This document shows positions 9,751 to 19,155 of a stretch of DNA of 64,000 bases, piece after piece (positions within the stretch are counted from its first letter, which is position 1; the number at the start of each line of letters is the position of its first letter). This DNA is from Pseudanabaena sp. FACHB-2040 (GTDB lineage Bacteria; Cyanobacteriota; Cyanobacteriia; Phormidesmidales; Phormidesmidaceae). The notes below the pieces were generated by a model. That model was not told the origin of the DNA. It did no database searches and saw only the letters and a program-made list of their open reading frames with translations. The stretch lies in assembly GCF_014696715.1 (NCBI RefSeq), contig NZ_JACJQO010000008.1:124001-188000 (forward strand), read 5' to 3'. The translations under genes were made by a program, and so were the position numbers.

Positions 9751-10207
9751 TTTTCGGGTCTTTTTTCAGGTCGATTGTGTGCAGTATTGCTGCTCTTATC
9801 ACAATAGCTCAGCCGGTCTGGCTCTCGCACTAGGCATAGAACTGGCCGGTTTTGTGCTGAGCGCAATCGCATCTCGATAGTTTTCCATTTTTGAGGATTT
9901 CTGGCAAGGGGGAAATTTGCGATCGCACCAAACCCAGGCCAAATCAAGCGGGAGAGAATCATTACAGCGTCTCTGACTAGGCCAAGCGGCAGCCAACTAA
10001 GCCGCCAGCAGCTTTAACACAGCAAGAATCAACAAGACAAGATTCGCCTGGCCCATTTAGTGTTGGGCTGCTGATGTGCTGCCGACTGGCATCCATCCAT
10101 CTAAACTTCCGTGGAGCGGAATTCCCGAGACAGCTCCATTTCCTATTTCGCAATAGCCTCCCGATACGTTTCCCCCTAGCAGCTTCTAGGCAGCCCCTAC
10201 AACCCCT
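9751..10207. other. Intergenic spacer with no recognisable gene
   Basis: About 450 nt between divergent small genes. It contains one GCGATCGC site and several weak palindromes such as GGCAGCC/GGCGGCTT. No reading frame here has recognisable protein features. Promoters for both flanking genes are presumably inside. Confidence 0.45.
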
Positions 10208-10447
10208 ATGCCCGAGCAAAACCTCGAACCTCTATTTCTACAGCCCCTCGATCCGTGGCTGCGCGAACAAATTTTGCGGCTCAGTGTCGATATGCTGAGC
10301 GTAGGACTTTTGACCTGCACCGCCTGCGAAAAAGTGTTTGGTGAATACATCCTAGAGTACAAAGGCGAGACATTTCGGCTGCCAGCAGGCAAAGCCTACG
10401 CATTTCTCAAGTACGTGCAAGAAACGACAACCGATTCATTCCAATAA
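10208..10447 (+). CDS. Small protein of unknown function, upstream of redox two-component pair
   Basis: 79 residues, family not recognised. It has a two-cysteine motif CTACEKVF near the middle (residues about 37-44), followed by a short beta-like segment YILEYKGETFRLPAG. It ends 14 nt before the receiver/thioredoxin-reductase fusion and reads in the same direction, so it could be the first gene of that operon. The paired cysteines make a redox or metal role conceivable, but this is only an inference. Confidence 0.5.
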   Translation: MPEQNLEPLFLQPLDPWLREQILRLSVDMLSVGLLTCTACEKVFGEYILEYKGETFRLPAGKAYAFLKYVQETTTDSFQ

Positions 10448-10461
10448 CCCAGCGCCCTACC

Positions 10462-12129
10462 ATGAGCAAACCTGTCCTTCTGACCGTGGACGACGATGCG
10501 GATGTGCTGCAGGCAATTTCTCGTGACCTGCGCAAGCAGTATGGCGATCGTTACCGGGTGCTCCGAGCTGATTCTGGCAGCGCCGCCCTCGATACCCTGA
10601 AAAAGCTCAAACTCCAGAATGACTCTGTGGCGCTGATGCTGGTAGACCAGCGGATGCCCGAGATGAACGGGGTTGAGTTTTTAGAACAGGCACTAGAGCT
10701 TTTTCCAGAGGCAAAGCGGGCGCTGCTGACTGCCTATAGCGATACCGATGCGGCCATTCGTGCCATCAACGAGGTCAGCCTCGACTATTACTTAATGAAG
10801 CCTTGGGACCCGCCCGAAGAGCAGCTGTACCCAGTAATTGATGACCTGCTAACCGATTGGCAGGCCCACTTTAAGCCTCCCTTTGAGGGCATTCGCGTCA
10901 TCGGCGATCGCTGGAACCCGCGCAGCCACCAGGTAAAAGACTTTCTATCGCGCAACCAGATTCCCTACCGCTGGATGGACGTTGAGCAAAACAAGGAAGC
11001 TGTCACCCTGCTTGAGTTGACGGATTTGGAGAAGCCAGTGCTGCCGCTGGTGCTCTTTCCCAATGGCGATCGGCTGGTGCAGCCCAGCAACACCCAGCTA
11101 GCCGCTAAGGTGGGGCTGCAGACGGTCGCGGCCAAGCCCTTTTATGACCTGGCCATCATCGGCGGCGGGCCTGCCGGACTGGCAGCGGCAGTCTATGGTG
11201 CATCGGAGGGGCTGCGGACGGTGCTGATCGAGCGCGAGGCCCCTGGCGGACAGGCGGGCACCAGCTCTCGGATTGAAAACTACCTGGGCTTTCCGGTAGG
11301 GCTCAGCGGCAGCGATCTGGCTCGACGAGCCGTCAGCCAGGCCCGCCGCTTTGGGGTCGAGATTTTGTCGCCCCAGGAGGTGCAGGGCCTGCGGGTAGAA
11401 AACGATTATCGCTTCATCACCCTCTCTGACGGCATTGAGATTAGCTGTCACGCGCTGATTTTGGCCCTAGGCGTTTCCTGGAAGCGGATGAACACCATAC
11501 CCGGCATGGAACGGTTAACCGGAGCCGGGGTGTATTACGGAGCCGCCCAGACCGAGGCCCTAGCTTGCGCCGATGAGGATGTCTACATTATTGGTGGCGC
11601 TAACTCGGCCGGACAAGCCGCCATGTACTTCTCTAAGTACGCGCGCAAAACTACCCTGCTTGTGCGGGGCGACTCGCTCACTAAAAGCATGTCTCAGTAC
11701 CTAATTGAACAGATTGAGGCGGCTCCTAATATTGAGGTGCTGGCTCATACCAGCGTGATTGAGGCCAAGGGAGAGACTAGCCTAGAGGCGCTGGTGCTGC
11801 AAAATTCTCAGACGGGCGCAACAGAGACGGTGCCCACCAACTCTCTGTTTATCTTTATCGGCGCAATGCCCCGCACTGAATGGCTAGATGGGCTGGTTCA
11901 AAGAGATGAGCGGGGCTACCTGCTGACCGGGGGCGAACTTGAGTCAGAGGTGCCGCCTGCTCAGGTTTGGCCGCTGGAGCGACCGCCCTACCTGCTAGAG
12001 ACCAATGTACCCGGCGTGTTTGCCGTCGGAGATGTGCGGCGTGGATCGGTTAAGCGGGTGGCTTCTGGGGTGGGCGAGGGGTCAATCTGCGTTCAGTTTG
12101 TGCATCGGTACTTAGGCGACCTGCTATGA
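10462..12129 (+). CDS. Response regulator fused to thioredoxin-fold and thioredoxin-reductase-like domains
   Basis: 555 residues in three parts. A receiver (1-125) has TVDDDAD, phospho-Asp62 in MLVDQRMP and the Lys in YLMKPW. A glutaredoxin/thioredoxin-fold segment (about 145-220) has no CxxC. A FAD/NAD(P)-binding thioredoxin-reductase fold (about 228-550) has GGGPAGLAAA (about 233), IIGGANSAGQAA (about 376) and the FAD-binding VFAVGDVRRG (about 520). Where true thioredoxin reductases have CATC, this one reads VYYGAAQTEALACADED (about 358-372), so the redox-active disulfide is missing. It therefore probably oxidises NAD(P)H onto another acceptor or senses flavin/nucleotide state. Its stop overlaps the next gene's start (ATGA), pairing it with a histidine kinase. 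Confidence 0.88.
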   Translation: MSKPVLLTVDDDADVLQAISRDLRKQYGDRYRVLRADSGSAALDTLKKLKLQNDSVALMLVDQRMPEMNGVEFLEQALELFPEAKRALLTAYSDTDAAIRAINEVSLDYYLMKPWDPPEEQLYPVIDDLLTDWQAHFKPPFEGIRVIGDRWNPRSHQVKDFLSRNQIPYRWMDVEQNKEAVTLLELTDLEKPVLPLVLFPNGDRLVQPSNTQLAAKVGLQTVAAKPFYDLAIIGGGPAGLAAAVYGASEGLRTVLIEREAPGGQAGTSSRIENYLGFPVGLSGSDLARRAVSQARRFGVEILSPQEVQGLRVENDYRFITLSDGIEISCHALILALGVSWKRMNTIPGMERLTGAGVYYGAAQTEALACADEDVYIIGGANSAGQAAMYFSKYARKTTLLVRGDSLTKSMSQYLIEQIEAAPNIEVLAHTSVIEAKGETSLEALVLQNSQTGATETVPTNSLFIFIGAMPRTEWLDGLVQRDERGYLLTGGELESEVPPAQVWPLERPPYLLETNVPGVFAVGDVRRGSVKRVASGVGEGSICVQFVHRYLGDLL

Positions 12130-13532
12130 GGCGGCAAGACATGCTCTGCATTGATGATTTGCTCATTCTAGAGCCGTTTAACCAGCTGCCTAGGGAGCGG
12201 CTGGAGTGGCTGTGCGATCGCACCTCCTCCCTCCAGTGTGCTAAAGGCGACTTGCTGGTGCACGAAGGCGACCAGGTCGACACAATATATGTGCTGATTT
12301 CTGGCCGCATCAGCATTACTCGGTTCACGGAAGGGACACAGATGCCGCTGGGGCAGCACGATGCGCCGGGCTATTTTGGCGAAATCCCGGTGCTGACAGG
12401 GGAACCTGCGCCAGTAACGATGTATGCCGCCACCGAGTGTCAGCTGCACAAGATTTCTGGCGACGATTTTCTCACCCTGCTACACGAGTGCCGCAGCTTT
12501 GAGCAGACCGTGTTTCGCCTGTTTCAGCAGCGGCTGCGAGGCCTAGAGTCATTCATTCGCAGCCGTGAGAAAATGGCGGCGCTGGGCACGATGGCGGCGG
12601 GGCTAGCCCACGAGCTAAATAACCCCGCTGCGGCGTTAGTGCGGGCCTTACGTGATGTAGTGCCAGCTATCCGCGAATTGGAGCACATGAACCTGCTCTA
12701 CGGGCAGAGCCAGGTCGATCCGGAGCACACCAAGCAGTGGCAGGCCACCCGTGATGCCGGATACGAAGCGATTTTGAATCATCGGATAGACTCGGCCACC
12801 TTGGGCGATCGCGAGGAGGAACTGCTCGAATGGCTCGAAGACTATGGAGTTGACCAGGCTTGGAAGCTAACTGAGCCGCTGGCGCTGGCAGGTATCAGCA
12901 CAGACACCCTGGAATCTTTGATAGCCCGCTGGCGAGACGACCCTTCCGAACTGCGAGACCAGGGGATTCGCTGGCTGGCCCTCTCCTTTGAAGTGATGTC
13001 TATGATTCAGAGCGGGCTACATGGGGCCGAGCGGATCTCGGTTTTGGTCAAGTCGATGAAGTCTTACTCCTACATGGATCAGGGAGCGCAGCAAATCGTC
13101 GACATCCACGACGGGCTAGAAGACACGCTGCGGCTGATGTCGTTTAAGCTCAAGCACGGGGTGACCGTGTGCCGCCAGTACGACTCAACCCTGCCCAAAG
13201 TTTCGGCCCACGGCAGTGAACTCAATCAGGTCTGGACTAACCTGATCGACAACGCTATTGACGCCATGGACGGCAAGGGCACGCTGACCCTCAAAACCTG
13301 CTGGTTTAAAAACTGTGTGCGCGTCGAAATTATCGATTCGGGCAGCGGCATTCCCCCCGAAATTAAGACACGGATTTATGAGCCGTTCTTTACCACCAAG
13401 CCGGTCGGCAAAGGGACGGGCTTGGGCCTCGAAACCGTCCGTCGCATTATCGAGAATCGGCACCAAGGCACCCTCTCGGTCGAGTCTGTACCGGGGAAAA
13501 CCTGCTTTGCCGTAGGGCTACCGGTTCAGTAG
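12126..13532 (+). CDS. Cyclic-nucleotide-domain histidine kinase, partner of the TrxR-like regulator
   Basis: 468 soluble residues. A cyclic-nucleotide-binding/CRP-like beta barrel (about 15-135) includes GDLLVHEGDQVDTIYVL and GYFGEIPVLTGEPAP. A HisKA helix has the phospho-His in AAGLAHELNNPAAAL (about residue 162). A long helical insert follows, then an HATPase domain with NLIDNAIDAMDG, DSGSGIP and GKGTGLGLE. The HELNNP spelling is the NtrB/HPK4-like subtype. The ATG lies inside the stop of the receiver/TrxR fusion, so the two are almost certainly a cognate pair. The input may be a cyclic nucleotide or, by context, a redox cue. Confidence 0.9.
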   Translation: MRRQDMLCIDDLLILEPFNQLPRERLEWLCDRTSSLQCAKGDLLVHEGDQVDTIYVLISGRISITRFTEGTQMPLGQHDAPGYFGEIPVLTGEPAPVTMYAATECQLHKISGDDFLTLLHECRSFEQTVFRLFQQRLRGLESFIRSREKMAALGTMAAGLAHELNNPAAALVRALRDVVPAIRELEHMNLLYGQSQVDPEHTKQWQATRDAGYEAILNHRIDSATLGDREEELLEWLEDYGVDQAWKLTEPLALAGISTDTLESLIARWRDDPSELRDQGIRWLALSFEVMSMIQSGLHGAERISVLVKSMKSYSYMDQGAQQIVDIHDGLEDTLRLMSFKLKHGVTVCRQYDSTLPKVSAHGSELNQVWTNLIDNAIDAMDGKGTLTLKTCWFKNCVRVEIIDSGSGIPPEIKTRIYEPFFTTKPVGKGTGLGLETVRRIIENRHQGTLSVESVPGKTCFAVGLPVQ

Positions 13533-13559
13533 TCCAATTTTAGGAAAAGAGTGCTGCGG

Positions 13560-13601
13560 ATAGGGGGTGGATGGGTAGATGGGTGGATGAGTAGTGGCTA
13601 T
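13560..13601 (+). repeat. G-rich minisatellite (single arm)
   Basis: GGGGGTGGATGGGTAGATG-type units after the kinase stop match the G-rich arm of the paired spacer elements elsewhere in the window. No C-rich partner is seen here. Confidence 0.55.
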
Positions 13602-13713
13602 TTGGACAATTGGCATAGCGTGATCTGTAGAAACGTGATCCGTCATTAGAAAGAGCCGCACAGACAGCCTGCTGCCTACGATGTAAGCGTTGACCGCCTA
13701 CATTTGACAAATA

Positions 13714-14511
13714 ATGAATTCATCCACCCGCCCCTTAGCTGTTGTTACCGGGGCCTCTAGCGGCATCGGCTACGAACTGGCCAAACAATTTGCCGAAAAT
13801 GGCTTTGACCTGCTCATTACGGCCACTGGCCCCAGCATCAACGAAGCCGCTCAAACCTTACAGGAGCTAGGAGCCAACGTTAAAACCGTACAGTCTGACC
13901 TGTCAACCTATGAGGGGGTCGAGATCCTATATCAGGAGATTGTGTCGGCCAGTCGGCCTGTCGATGCGATCGCAATCAACGCGGGTGTGGGCGTAGGCGG
14001 CGAGTTTGCTCGCGAAACCGACCTCAGAGACGAGCTGAATCTGCTCAATCTCAACGTTGTCTCAACCGTCCACTTGGCGAAGCGGGTGGTTAAAGACATG
14101 GTGAATCGCGGTGAGGGCCGCATCCTCTTCACCTCTTCCATAGCCTCCATCATGCCTGGCCCCTTTGAAGCAGTCTATGCAGCTTCAAAAGCCTTCACCC
14201 ATTCTTTTGCCGAGGCATTGCGCAACGAGCTAAAAGACACTGGAGTGACGGTCACCTCTCTGATGCCAGGGCCAACCGACACCAACTTCTTCGACCGCGC
14301 CGACATGAACGACACCCTGGCTGACTCCGTCATACAAGACGATCCGACTGAGGTCGCTAAGCAGGGGTTTGAAGCGCTGATGTCGGGCAAAGACAGCATC
14401 ATTGCTGGGTCTTTCATGACCAAGCTTCAGGGCAACGTTGCTAAAGTTTTGCCCGACACGGTGAAGACAGCTCTGCACCGCCAGATCGCTGAACCGCGCT
14501 CAGGTAAGTAG
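13714..14511 (+). CDS. Short-chain dehydrogenase/reductase
   Basis: 265 residues, the normal size for a classical SDR. It has the nucleotide-binding glycine motif TGASSGIGYE (residues about 12-21), the NAG motif in AINAGVGVGG, the active-site Ser in FTSSIAS and the catalytic YxxxK as YAASKAF. The C-terminal substrate loop MPGPTDTNFFDRADM is of the broad type seen in DltE-like and ketoacyl-reductase-like enzymes, so the substrate cannot be predicted. It stands alone between two signalling genes and has a strong terminator after it. Confidence 0.92.
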   Translation: MNSSTRPLAVVTGASSGIGYELAKQFAENGFDLLITATGPSINEAAQTLQELGANVKTVQSDLSTYEGVEILYQEIVSASRPVDAIAINAGVGVGGEFARETDLRDELNLLNLNVVSTVHLAKRVVKDMVNRGEGRILFTSSIASIMPGPFEAVYAASKAFTHSFAEALRNELKDTGVTVTSLMPGPTDTNFFDRADMNDTLADSVIQDDPTEVAKQGFEALMSGKDSIIAGSFMTKLQGNVAKVLPDTVKTALHRQIAEPRSGK

Positions 14512-14523
14512 CTACCTGGGCAG

Positions 14524-14567
14524 GCGAATTGCCGTTGTCTGACAACCGTTCAGCAACGGCAATTCGC
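14524..14567. terminator. Strong hairpin after the SDR gene
   Basis: Perfect 14-bp arms GCGAATTGCCGTTG (14524-14537) and CAACGGCAATTCGC (14554-14567), loop 16 nt, 12 nt after the SDR stop. The T tract is weak (CATCCTTCTT). Confidence 0.7.
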
Positions 14568-14615
14568 TAACATCCTTCTTAGGAAGTATTCTCTTGGGTG
14601 AGCAATTCCGCTTGA

Positions 14616-17600
14616 ATGGGGAAGACCGTGTATGCATACGGGTACCTCATGAAGCGCGATGCCACTGGCAAGTTTGTGACCAACTGGGGTTCAGAAACGA
14701 AGCAGCGAGTCAGCCTTTCTCTGACCCATACAGCCTGGCAATCGCTTGACCAGGAGGCTCGCAGGCGAGGCATTTCGCGCTCGGAAGTGATTGAGCAGTT
14801 TGCCCGCAGCCTGACAGATGAGCCGGTAACGTTAAACCACAATGAAGCCGGGGTTAGCCACGACATTGATATCATTCGGCAGGCCCTCGAAACTGAACAC
14901 GCTTGGTTTGAATCAGTGCTGCAGCAGATTCCTGCGGGGGTGATGATTGCCGATGCCGCTGGCAAGCTAGTGCTGATCAATGAACAGGCCAAAGCCCTAG
15001 TCGGATATGAATATGGACCCTCACTGCAGCTAGAAGACTATAGCTCAGTGATCCCATTTGAATTGCTGCGGGCTGATGGGCAATCCTATACTGCCGATGA
15101 GTATCCGCTGGTGCGATCGCTGCGTAGCGGCACAGTCATTACCAACGAAGAGATGGAAATCCACTGCTCAGATGGCAGCCGTGTTTTCATCAACATCAGC
15201 TCAGCCCCGATACGTGATCAGCAGGGGCAGGTAGTGGCCGCCGCCGCAATCCTTCAAGATGTCACTCAGCGCAAGCTGATGGAACAAGCCCTGCAGAAGA
15301 GCGAGTCGCGGCTACGAGGCCTGTTTGACGCCAGTCCTATCGGCATTATCATTGGCGATTTTCAAGGCCATATTTTAGAGGTCAACGATGCTTGGCTCAA
15401 CATTTTGGGCTACCCGCGAGAGGAGGTGGTGTCGGGGCAGGTCAATTTTTTAGACATTACCCCGCCGGAGCACCTGCACCTCGATCAGCAGGCCATGGCA
15501 GAGATGAAGGCCACGGGTTCCCACACGCCCTACGAGAAGGAATATATCCGCAAAGACGGCAGCCGCATTCCAGTGTTGGTTGGCACAGCGTATCTCGGTG
15601 GCCCCAGTGATTTGGGCATTGGCTTTTTGGTGGACTTGAGCGATCGCAAACACCTAGAACTTGAGTTGCAGCAGCAAGAGCAACAGTTTAAGCTGGTCGT
15701 CGAAAATGCCCCCGATATTATCAGCCGGATGGATTGCGGCTTTCGCCACCTCTATGTCAGCCCTTCAATAGAGCAAGCAACCGGAATTCCGTCGGAGCAG
15801 TTCATTGGCAAAACCAATGCCGATTTAGGCATGCCAGAGGCGATCTGCAGTGCCTGGGTGACTGCTCTAAAGCAAGTTTTTGAGACCGGCCAGGAGCAGA
15901 CCATTGAGTTTAACTTTCCAACCCCTGAGGGCGAGCGCTGGTATCAGTCGCGGATTTTTCCCGAGTTTGCTGTCAATGGCTCAGTCAAAACCGTACTGAA
16001 TATCGCCCGCGATGTCACCGACTACAAGCAGGCTGAAGCGGCTCAAGCGCAGGCCCGACAGCAAATCGAGCAGCTGCTGACAGAGCTGCAGCAAAAGGAG
16101 CGGCAGCAGCAGTTTTTGATCGACTTAAACGATGCCATCCGGGCCCTGCAAGACTCCCAAGACATCATCTGGCATATCGTCTGTGCCACCGGGCAGTACT
16201 TCAACGTTACTCGCTGCACCTACGGCGACATCGACCCTCAGCAGGAATACGTCATTGTCGAACGCGACTTTTGCAGCGGCGTCATTAGCGTGGTGGGCAA
16301 ACACCTGCTCAACGCCTTTGGGCCGGAGAGTATCGCTGAACTGAAGCAGGGCAAAACCCTGGTGATCGAGGATGTTGACCGCGACCCTCGTACCGCCAAC
16401 GCTGCCCCTGCTTTTAACGCTATCCAAACCAAATCGCTTCTATGCGTGCCGCTGGTAAAAGCGGGGCGCTTTGTAGCGGTGCTGGTGCTGCACCATGTGG
16501 TCCCTCGCCTCTGGACAGCAGAAGAAGCGGCCTTGGTGGAACGCATTGCTGAAAAAGCCTGGCTGGCTATCGAGCGAGCGCGAGCTGAAAGGGCATTGTG
16601 CGCGAGCCAAGACCGCCTACAGCTGGCCCTGATTGTAGGGCGCATGGGCACCTGGGACTGGAACCTAGAGACAGACCAGATCACCTGGTCAGAGGGGCAC
16701 TACACCATTTTAGGCCTACAGCCCCACGAATGCGAGCCCAGCTACGAACTCTGGAGCCAAAGCGTTCATCCCGATGATTTGGCTGCAACCGAGGCAACGC
16801 TGCGCATGGCCATGCTGGAAAGAACAGAGTATGCCCACGAGCATCGCGTCCTTTGGCCCGATGGCTCTACTTACTGGATCGAAGCGCGGGGCCAGTTTAC
16901 CTACAGTGCTGACGGACGGCCAACCCGCATGATTGGCATTTTAATTGATGTGACAGAGCGCAAGCAGGCCGAACAAGAACGAGAACAGCTGCTAGAGCGC
17001 GAACGCAGTGCCCGCTCCCAGGCAGAAGCCGCCAACCGGATCAAAGATGAGTTTTTGGCGGTGCTGTCTCATGAGCTTAGGTCACCGCTCAACCCGATCT
17101 TGGGCTGGGTTAAAATGCTGCGCCAAAAGCAGCTAGATGCCGTCAAAATCCAGTACGCGCTAGAAACCATTGAACGCAATGCCAAACTACAGGCCCAGCT
17201 GATTGAAGACCTGTTGGATGTTTCGCGCATTTTGCAGGGCAAGATGACGCTCAATGTCGGCCCGGTCAACCTGGTGGACACGGTTGAGGCTGCGCTAGAA
17301 ACGGTGCGGCTGGCAGCCGAAGCTAAGCAGATCGCTGTCATCATCGATTTGCAGGACAGCCGCCAAGAAACCTCCAACGGCCAGCCTCTTACCACAACAG
17401 GCGATTCCAATCGGCTCCAGCAGGTTGTCTGGAACCTCTTGTCTAATGCGGTCAAATTTACCCCTGCCGGGGGGCGTGTTGAGGTGCGGTTGACTTGGGT
17501 TGGGGGTCAAGGGTTAATAGCCAGTGGCCATGAGCCACACCCCTCCAGCTCCCAAGACAAAGGCCAAATTACCCCTGCTCCATTCGTCCAAATCACGGTT

Positions 17601-18254
17601 AGCGATACCGGCCAAGGCATTCGCCCTGATTTTTTGCCTTACGTGTTTGACTACTTCCGCCAAGAAGACAGCACCACTACTCGAAGATTTGGCGGACTGG
17701 GCCTAGGGCTAGCAATTGTTCGGCACCTGACAGAACTGCATGGCGGTACAGTTTGGGCAGAAAGCCCCGGCCTCAATCTAGGGGCCACTTTTGGCGTCCG
17801 GCTGCCGCTAAGAGCAGCCCATCAGGAAGGGCCTGCCGACAATAGCCCGTTGGAAGAGGCAATCGATCTGGCGGGCGCACGCGTGCTGATTGTAGATGAC
17901 GATTCTGATATGCGCGAGCTGGCTACCTTTATTCTGGTGCAGGCAGGGGCAACGGTGGCTACAGCCACTTCGGCCGCTGAGGCACTGACTCGCTTGAGTC
18001 AGTCGGTTCCAGACTTGCTGCTGTGCGACATTGGCATGCCGGACATCAATGGCTATGCTCTGATGCAGCAGATCCGAAAAGGCCTGCCCGAACACGGCAG
18101 CACTGTACCTGCGATCGCACTGACAGCCTATGCAGGCGAGGTTAATCGGCACCAAGCCCTAGCCGCCGGATTTCAGCAGCACCTGGCCAAGCCGGTTGAC
18201 CCTGGAGAGTTGGTGCGTGCGATCGCACACCTCCTCGGCATTGACGCGGGCTAG
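14616..18254 (+). CDS. Hybrid histidine kinase with RHH-like N-terminus, four PAS, GAF and receiver
   Basis: 1212 residues, no transmembrane segment. Residues about 25-70 (RVSLSLTHTAWQSLDQEA, then GISRSEVIEQFARSL) look like a CopG/ribbon-helix-helix unit, an unusual start for a kinase. Then PAS modules at about 90-205, 215-335, 345-460 and 660-785, with a GAF domain at about 500-655. The kinase core has phospho-His819 in VLSHELRSPLNP and an HATPase with NLLSNAVKF and a degenerate G1 box SDTGQGI. The C-terminal receiver has Asp1138 in LLCDIGMPD. The start is uncertain: the ATG at 14616 and one at 14649 both lack a clear ribosome site. No separate output regulator is adjacent, so the RHH part could itself be the output or a dimerisation element. 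Confidence 0.88.
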   Translation: MGKTVYAYGYLMKRDATGKFVTNWGSETKQRVSLSLTHTAWQSLDQEARRRGISRSEVIEQFARSLTDEPVTLNHNEAGVSHDIDIIRQALETEHAWFESVLQQIPAGVMIADAAGKLVLINEQAKALVGYEYGPSLQLEDYSSVIPFELLRADGQSYTADEYPLVRSLRSGTVITNEEMEIHCSDGSRVFINISSAPIRDQQGQVVAAAAILQDVTQRKLMEQALQKSESRLRGLFDASPIGIIIGDFQGHILEVNDAWLNILGYPREEVVSGQVNFLDITPPEHLHLDQQAMAEMKATGSHTPYEKEYIRKDGSRIPVLVGTAYLGGPSDLGIGFLVDLSDRKHLELELQQQEQQFKLVVENAPDIISRMDCGFRHLYVSPSIEQATGIPSEQFIGKTNADLGMPEAICSAWVTALKQVFETGQEQTIEFNFPTPEGERWYQSRIFPEFAVNGSVKTVLNIARDVTDYKQAEAAQAQARQQIEQLLTELQQKERQQQFLIDLNDAIRALQDSQDIIWHIVCATGQYFNVTRCTYGDIDPQQEYVIVERDFCSGVISVVGKHLLNAFGPESIAELKQGKTLVIEDVDRDPRTANAAPAFNAIQTKSLLCVPLVKAGRFVAVLVLHHVVPRLWTAEEAALVERIAEKAWLAIERARAERALCASQDRLQLALIVGRMGTWDWNLETDQITWSEGHYTILGLQPHECEPSYELWSQSVHPDDLAATEATLRMAMLERTEYAHEHRVLWPDGSTYWIEARGQFTYSADGRPTRMIGILIDVTERKQAEQEREQLLERERSARSQAEAANRIKDEFLAVLSHELRSPLNPILGWVKMLRQKQLDAVKIQYALETIERNAKLQAQLIEDLLDVSRILQGKMTLNVGPVNLVDTVEAALETVRLAAEAKQIAVIIDLQDSRQETSNGQPLTTTGDSNRLQQVVWNLLSNAVKFTPAGGRVEVRLTWVGGQGLIASGHEPHPSSSQDKGQITPAPFVQITVSDTGQGIRPDFLPYVFDYFRQEDSTTTRRFGGLGLGLAIVRHLTELHGGTVWAESPGLNLGATFGVRLPLRAAHQEGPADNSPLEEAIDLAGARVLIVDDDSDMRELATFILVQAGATVATATSAAEALTRLSQSVPDLLLCDIGMPDINGYALMQQIRKGLPEHGSTVPAIALTAYAGEVNRHQALAAGFQQHLAKPVDPGELVRAIAHLLGIDAG

Positions 18255-18263
18255 AGCAATACT

Positions 18264-18911
18264 ATGCTTGAGCAAAGAGGACTCTCCAGCTTCCACATCA
18301 AGCTTCTAGCCGCCATTACCATGCTGATCGATCATATTGGCGCGGTCTTATATCCAGAAGTGGACTGGCTGCGGGCCATAGGGCGCATCAGCTTCCCCCT
18401 GTTTGTTTGGCTGCTGGTTCAAGGCGAAGCCCATACTCGCGACATCTGGCGCTACGGGCTACGGCTAGTGCTGCTGGGGCTGATCTCACAGCCAATTTAC
18501 CAGCTGACCTTTGGCGTAACCGATCTCAATATCCTATTTCAGCTGTCGGTGGGGCTAGTCTGCCTTCGCTTGGCGCGGCAGTGGCCCGATCTGCAAATCC
18601 TGGTTTGGCTGGCAGGCGCAGCCGTCACCGAAGTTTTGAACATGAACTATGGTAGCTACGGCATTGTTCTGGTGCTGCTGACCCGCTACTTTCGACCTAA
18701 TTTTGCTTGGTGCCTGGTCTGGGTGGGATTTCATCTAGTTTGGGCAAGGTTCATGGGGCCATTTCAGCTACCAGCGGCAGTCATTCCCCTATTCTTCTTC
18801 TGGGCAAATGGCCAGCGCGGTCCCAAAGCCCGATGGTTTTATGCTTTTTACCCAGGGCATCTGGCGCTGCTGGCTTTGATTGCGCGGGGAATAGGGGTGC
18901 CGGGAGGGTAA
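18264..18911 (+). CDS. TraX-family membrane protein
   Basis: 215 residues, highly hydrophobic, with about seven predicted membrane segments. The start LSSFHIKLLAAITMLIDHIGAVLYP and the RxIGRISFPLFVWLLVQG segment are the hallmark of the TraX family, named for the F-plasmid pilin N-acetylation protein. Many bacteria carry chromosomal TraX-like proteins with no conjugation link. No other transfer gene is visible here, so a conjugative role is not supported. It starts 9 nt after the hybrid kinase and may be co-transcribed. Confidence 0.85.
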   Translation: MLEQRGLSSFHIKLLAAITMLIDHIGAVLYPEVDWLRAIGRISFPLFVWLLVQGEAHTRDIWRYGLRLVLLGLISQPIYQLTFGVTDLNILFQLSVGLVCLRLARQWPDLQILVWLAGAAVTEVLNMNYGSYGIVLVLLTRYFRPNFAWCLVWVGFHLVWARFMGPFQLPAAVIPLFFFWANGQRGPKARWFYAFYPGHLALLALIARGIGVPGG

Positions 18912-18936
18912 AAGTGGGCGGAGAAAGGAGACACGA

Positions 18937-18990
18937 TTTTCTTAGGTAACATTTAAGGCATTGCCAAGACAATTTTGTTACCTAAGAAAA
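18937..18990. repeat. CTTAGGTAAC hairpin element, copy 1
   Basis: Perfect 14-bp arms TTTTCTTAGGTAAC (18937-18950) and GTTACCTAAGAAAA (18977-18990), spacer 26 nt. The same arms with a 25-26 nt spacer but unrelated spacer sequence recur at 22366-22415 and 27087-27135. It lies 25 nt after the TraX gene and could also act as a terminator. Confidence 0.8.
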
Positions 18991-19155
18991 GAGAAGGCAT
19001 GGAAAAGAAATACCTAAAGAGGGGGAAACGGGGGAAAACAGAGACGAGGATGGGAGAATGTAAACTTCTGGGAGGTTGATTGGGACAATGCAGCGAAGAA
19101 TAACGTTTCAGGCTACATTACATCAAAAAACTAGGCATATTTGGAAGCGTCTTCG

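Noticed and set aside
18264-18911. TraX-like gene taken as evidence for conjugation
   Set aside because: No relaxase, coupling protein or pilus gene is visible, and TraX-like proteins occur widely outside transfer regions.
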